From DAINRZ01 sp964634885 (lineage in GTDB: Bacteria; Bacteroidota; Ignavibacteria; Kapaibacteriales; UBA2268), in the NCBI GenBank assembly GCA_964634885.1, contig CAZWLN010000063.1, positions 1 through 25,069 on the forward strand: DNA of 25,069 bases, given 5' to 3'. The number at the start of each line of letters is the position of its first letter. The stretch's first letter is position 1. Below, in pieces: positions 24,855 through 25,069 of this stretch. Position numbers and translations under genes: made by a program. The notes beneath the pieces were generated by a model. It was not told the origin of the DNA and did not search any database. It worked only from the letters and a program-made list of their open reading frames with translations.

Positions 24855-24886
24855 GTAAATTAAATGATACTAATCATTTAATTTAC
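24855..24886. promoter_or_regulatory. 32-bp palindrome in the fibre gene promoter region
   Basis: GTAAATTAAATGAT (24855-24868) and ATCATTTAATTTAC (24873-24886) are perfect 14-bp arms around ACTA. The palindrome lies 91-122 bp before the ATG and directly downstream of, touching, a TATCTTTG box. It is a likely operator covering the transcription start, or a leader hairpin. Confidence 0.55.
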
Positions 24887-24893
24887 AAAGATA
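24886..24893 (-). promoter_or_regulatory. Possible -7 box of the fibre gene
   Basis: On the minus strand this reads TATCTTTG, an exact TAnnTTTG. No TTTG is found 19 bases upstream, so the promoter is incomplete and may need an activator. Confidence 0.4.
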
Positions 24894-24934
24894 ATAATAT
24901 TTTCGGCTGAATGGCATTAATATTGAGCAAAAAA

Positions 24935-24962
24935 AAAGGGCAGCCTCAAAAAGCCGCCCTTT
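24935..24962 (-). terminator. Terminator of the right-edge T9SS gene
   Basis: AAAGGGC (24935-24941) pairs with GCCCTTT (24956-24962) around a 14-base loop. On the minus strand a run of nine or more T follows. It lies 27 bp past the stop of the partial gene at 24990. Confidence 0.85.
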
Positions 24963-24989
24963 ATTATTTAATCAACCTGACGGATCAGA

Positions 24990-25069
24990 TCATCTTACTA
25001 CCTGCAACTGGTTTGAAAGCATTATGTTGCCGGCTTTCAGAACGTAGGTGTAGGTGCCGTTCTGTACGT
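24990..25069 (-). CDS. T9SS-sorted protein, last 26 residues
   Basis: Reading the minus strand in from the right edge gives VQNGTYTYVLKAGNIMLSN followed by QLQVVR and TGA at 24992-24990. 'NGTYTYVLKAG' plus a basic final residue matches the end of T9SS sorting modules (usual form '..G.Y.y.l..g......kl.v.r'). The rest of the gene is outside the window, and the strong terminator just downstream supports this as the true 3' end. Confidence 0.7.
   Translation of the reverse strand, partial: VQNGTYTYVLKAGNIMLSNQLQVVR

Overview
The window looks like chromosomal DNA from a Gram-negative member of the Bacteroidota/FCB group, possibly the Ignavibacteria/Kapabacteria side. At least six of about a dozen genes end in a type IX secretion system (T9SS) C-terminal sorting module. 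One intergenic promoter matches the Bacteroidota TTTG-N19-TAnnTTTG pattern. The feoA-feoB fusion and the large SBBP-type beta-propeller protein also fit. The exact lineage is an inference; no rRNA or marker gene is present.

Layout. 1-440 (+) is the end of a T9SS cargo gene, facing a 1271-residue SBBP/Cys-rich T9SS protein (572-4387, -) across a bidirectional terminator. A long, mostly AT-rich gap (4388-5359) contains a GC-rich island and a possible tiny membrane peptide ORF just ahead of an APC-family amino acid permease (5360-6985, +). Facing the permease is a two-gene minus-strand operon: a beta-propeller T9SS protein (7741-10059) and a small T9SS protein (7100-7735), joined by an ATGA stop/start. 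Then comes feoAB ferrous iron transporter fusion (10530-13046, -), with an inverted repeat in its leader. Next is an ECF sigma factor (15364-15915, -) overlapping a single-pass membrane protein that carries a T9SS-like C-terminal module (13247-15367, -).

16204-16566 (+) is a small lipoprotein. tRNA-Pro(GGG) (16766-16841, -) has a recognisable promoter and terminator. Arginine decarboxylase speA (17047-18936, +) is followed by an 85-residue basic protein (18990-19247, +). PLP-salvage pdxH (19279-19923, -) converges on that pair. A 1562-residue fibre-like protein (20076-24764, -) has three YadA-head-like modules and a self-cleaving S74 chaperone domain. Its promoter region holds a 14-bp-arm palindrome. 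The right edge (24990-25069, -) is the last residues of another T9SS cargo protein.

Working together. The housekeeping content is iron uptake, amino acid uptake, polyamine synthesis from arginine, and PLP supply (SpeA needs PLP, PdxH makes it). The accessory content is a dense set of secreted or surface proteins. The most intriguing unit is the sigma factor and membrane protein pair, where a T9SS-type module sits on what looks like an anti-sigma topology. All functional statements come from reading motifs; no database search was possible.
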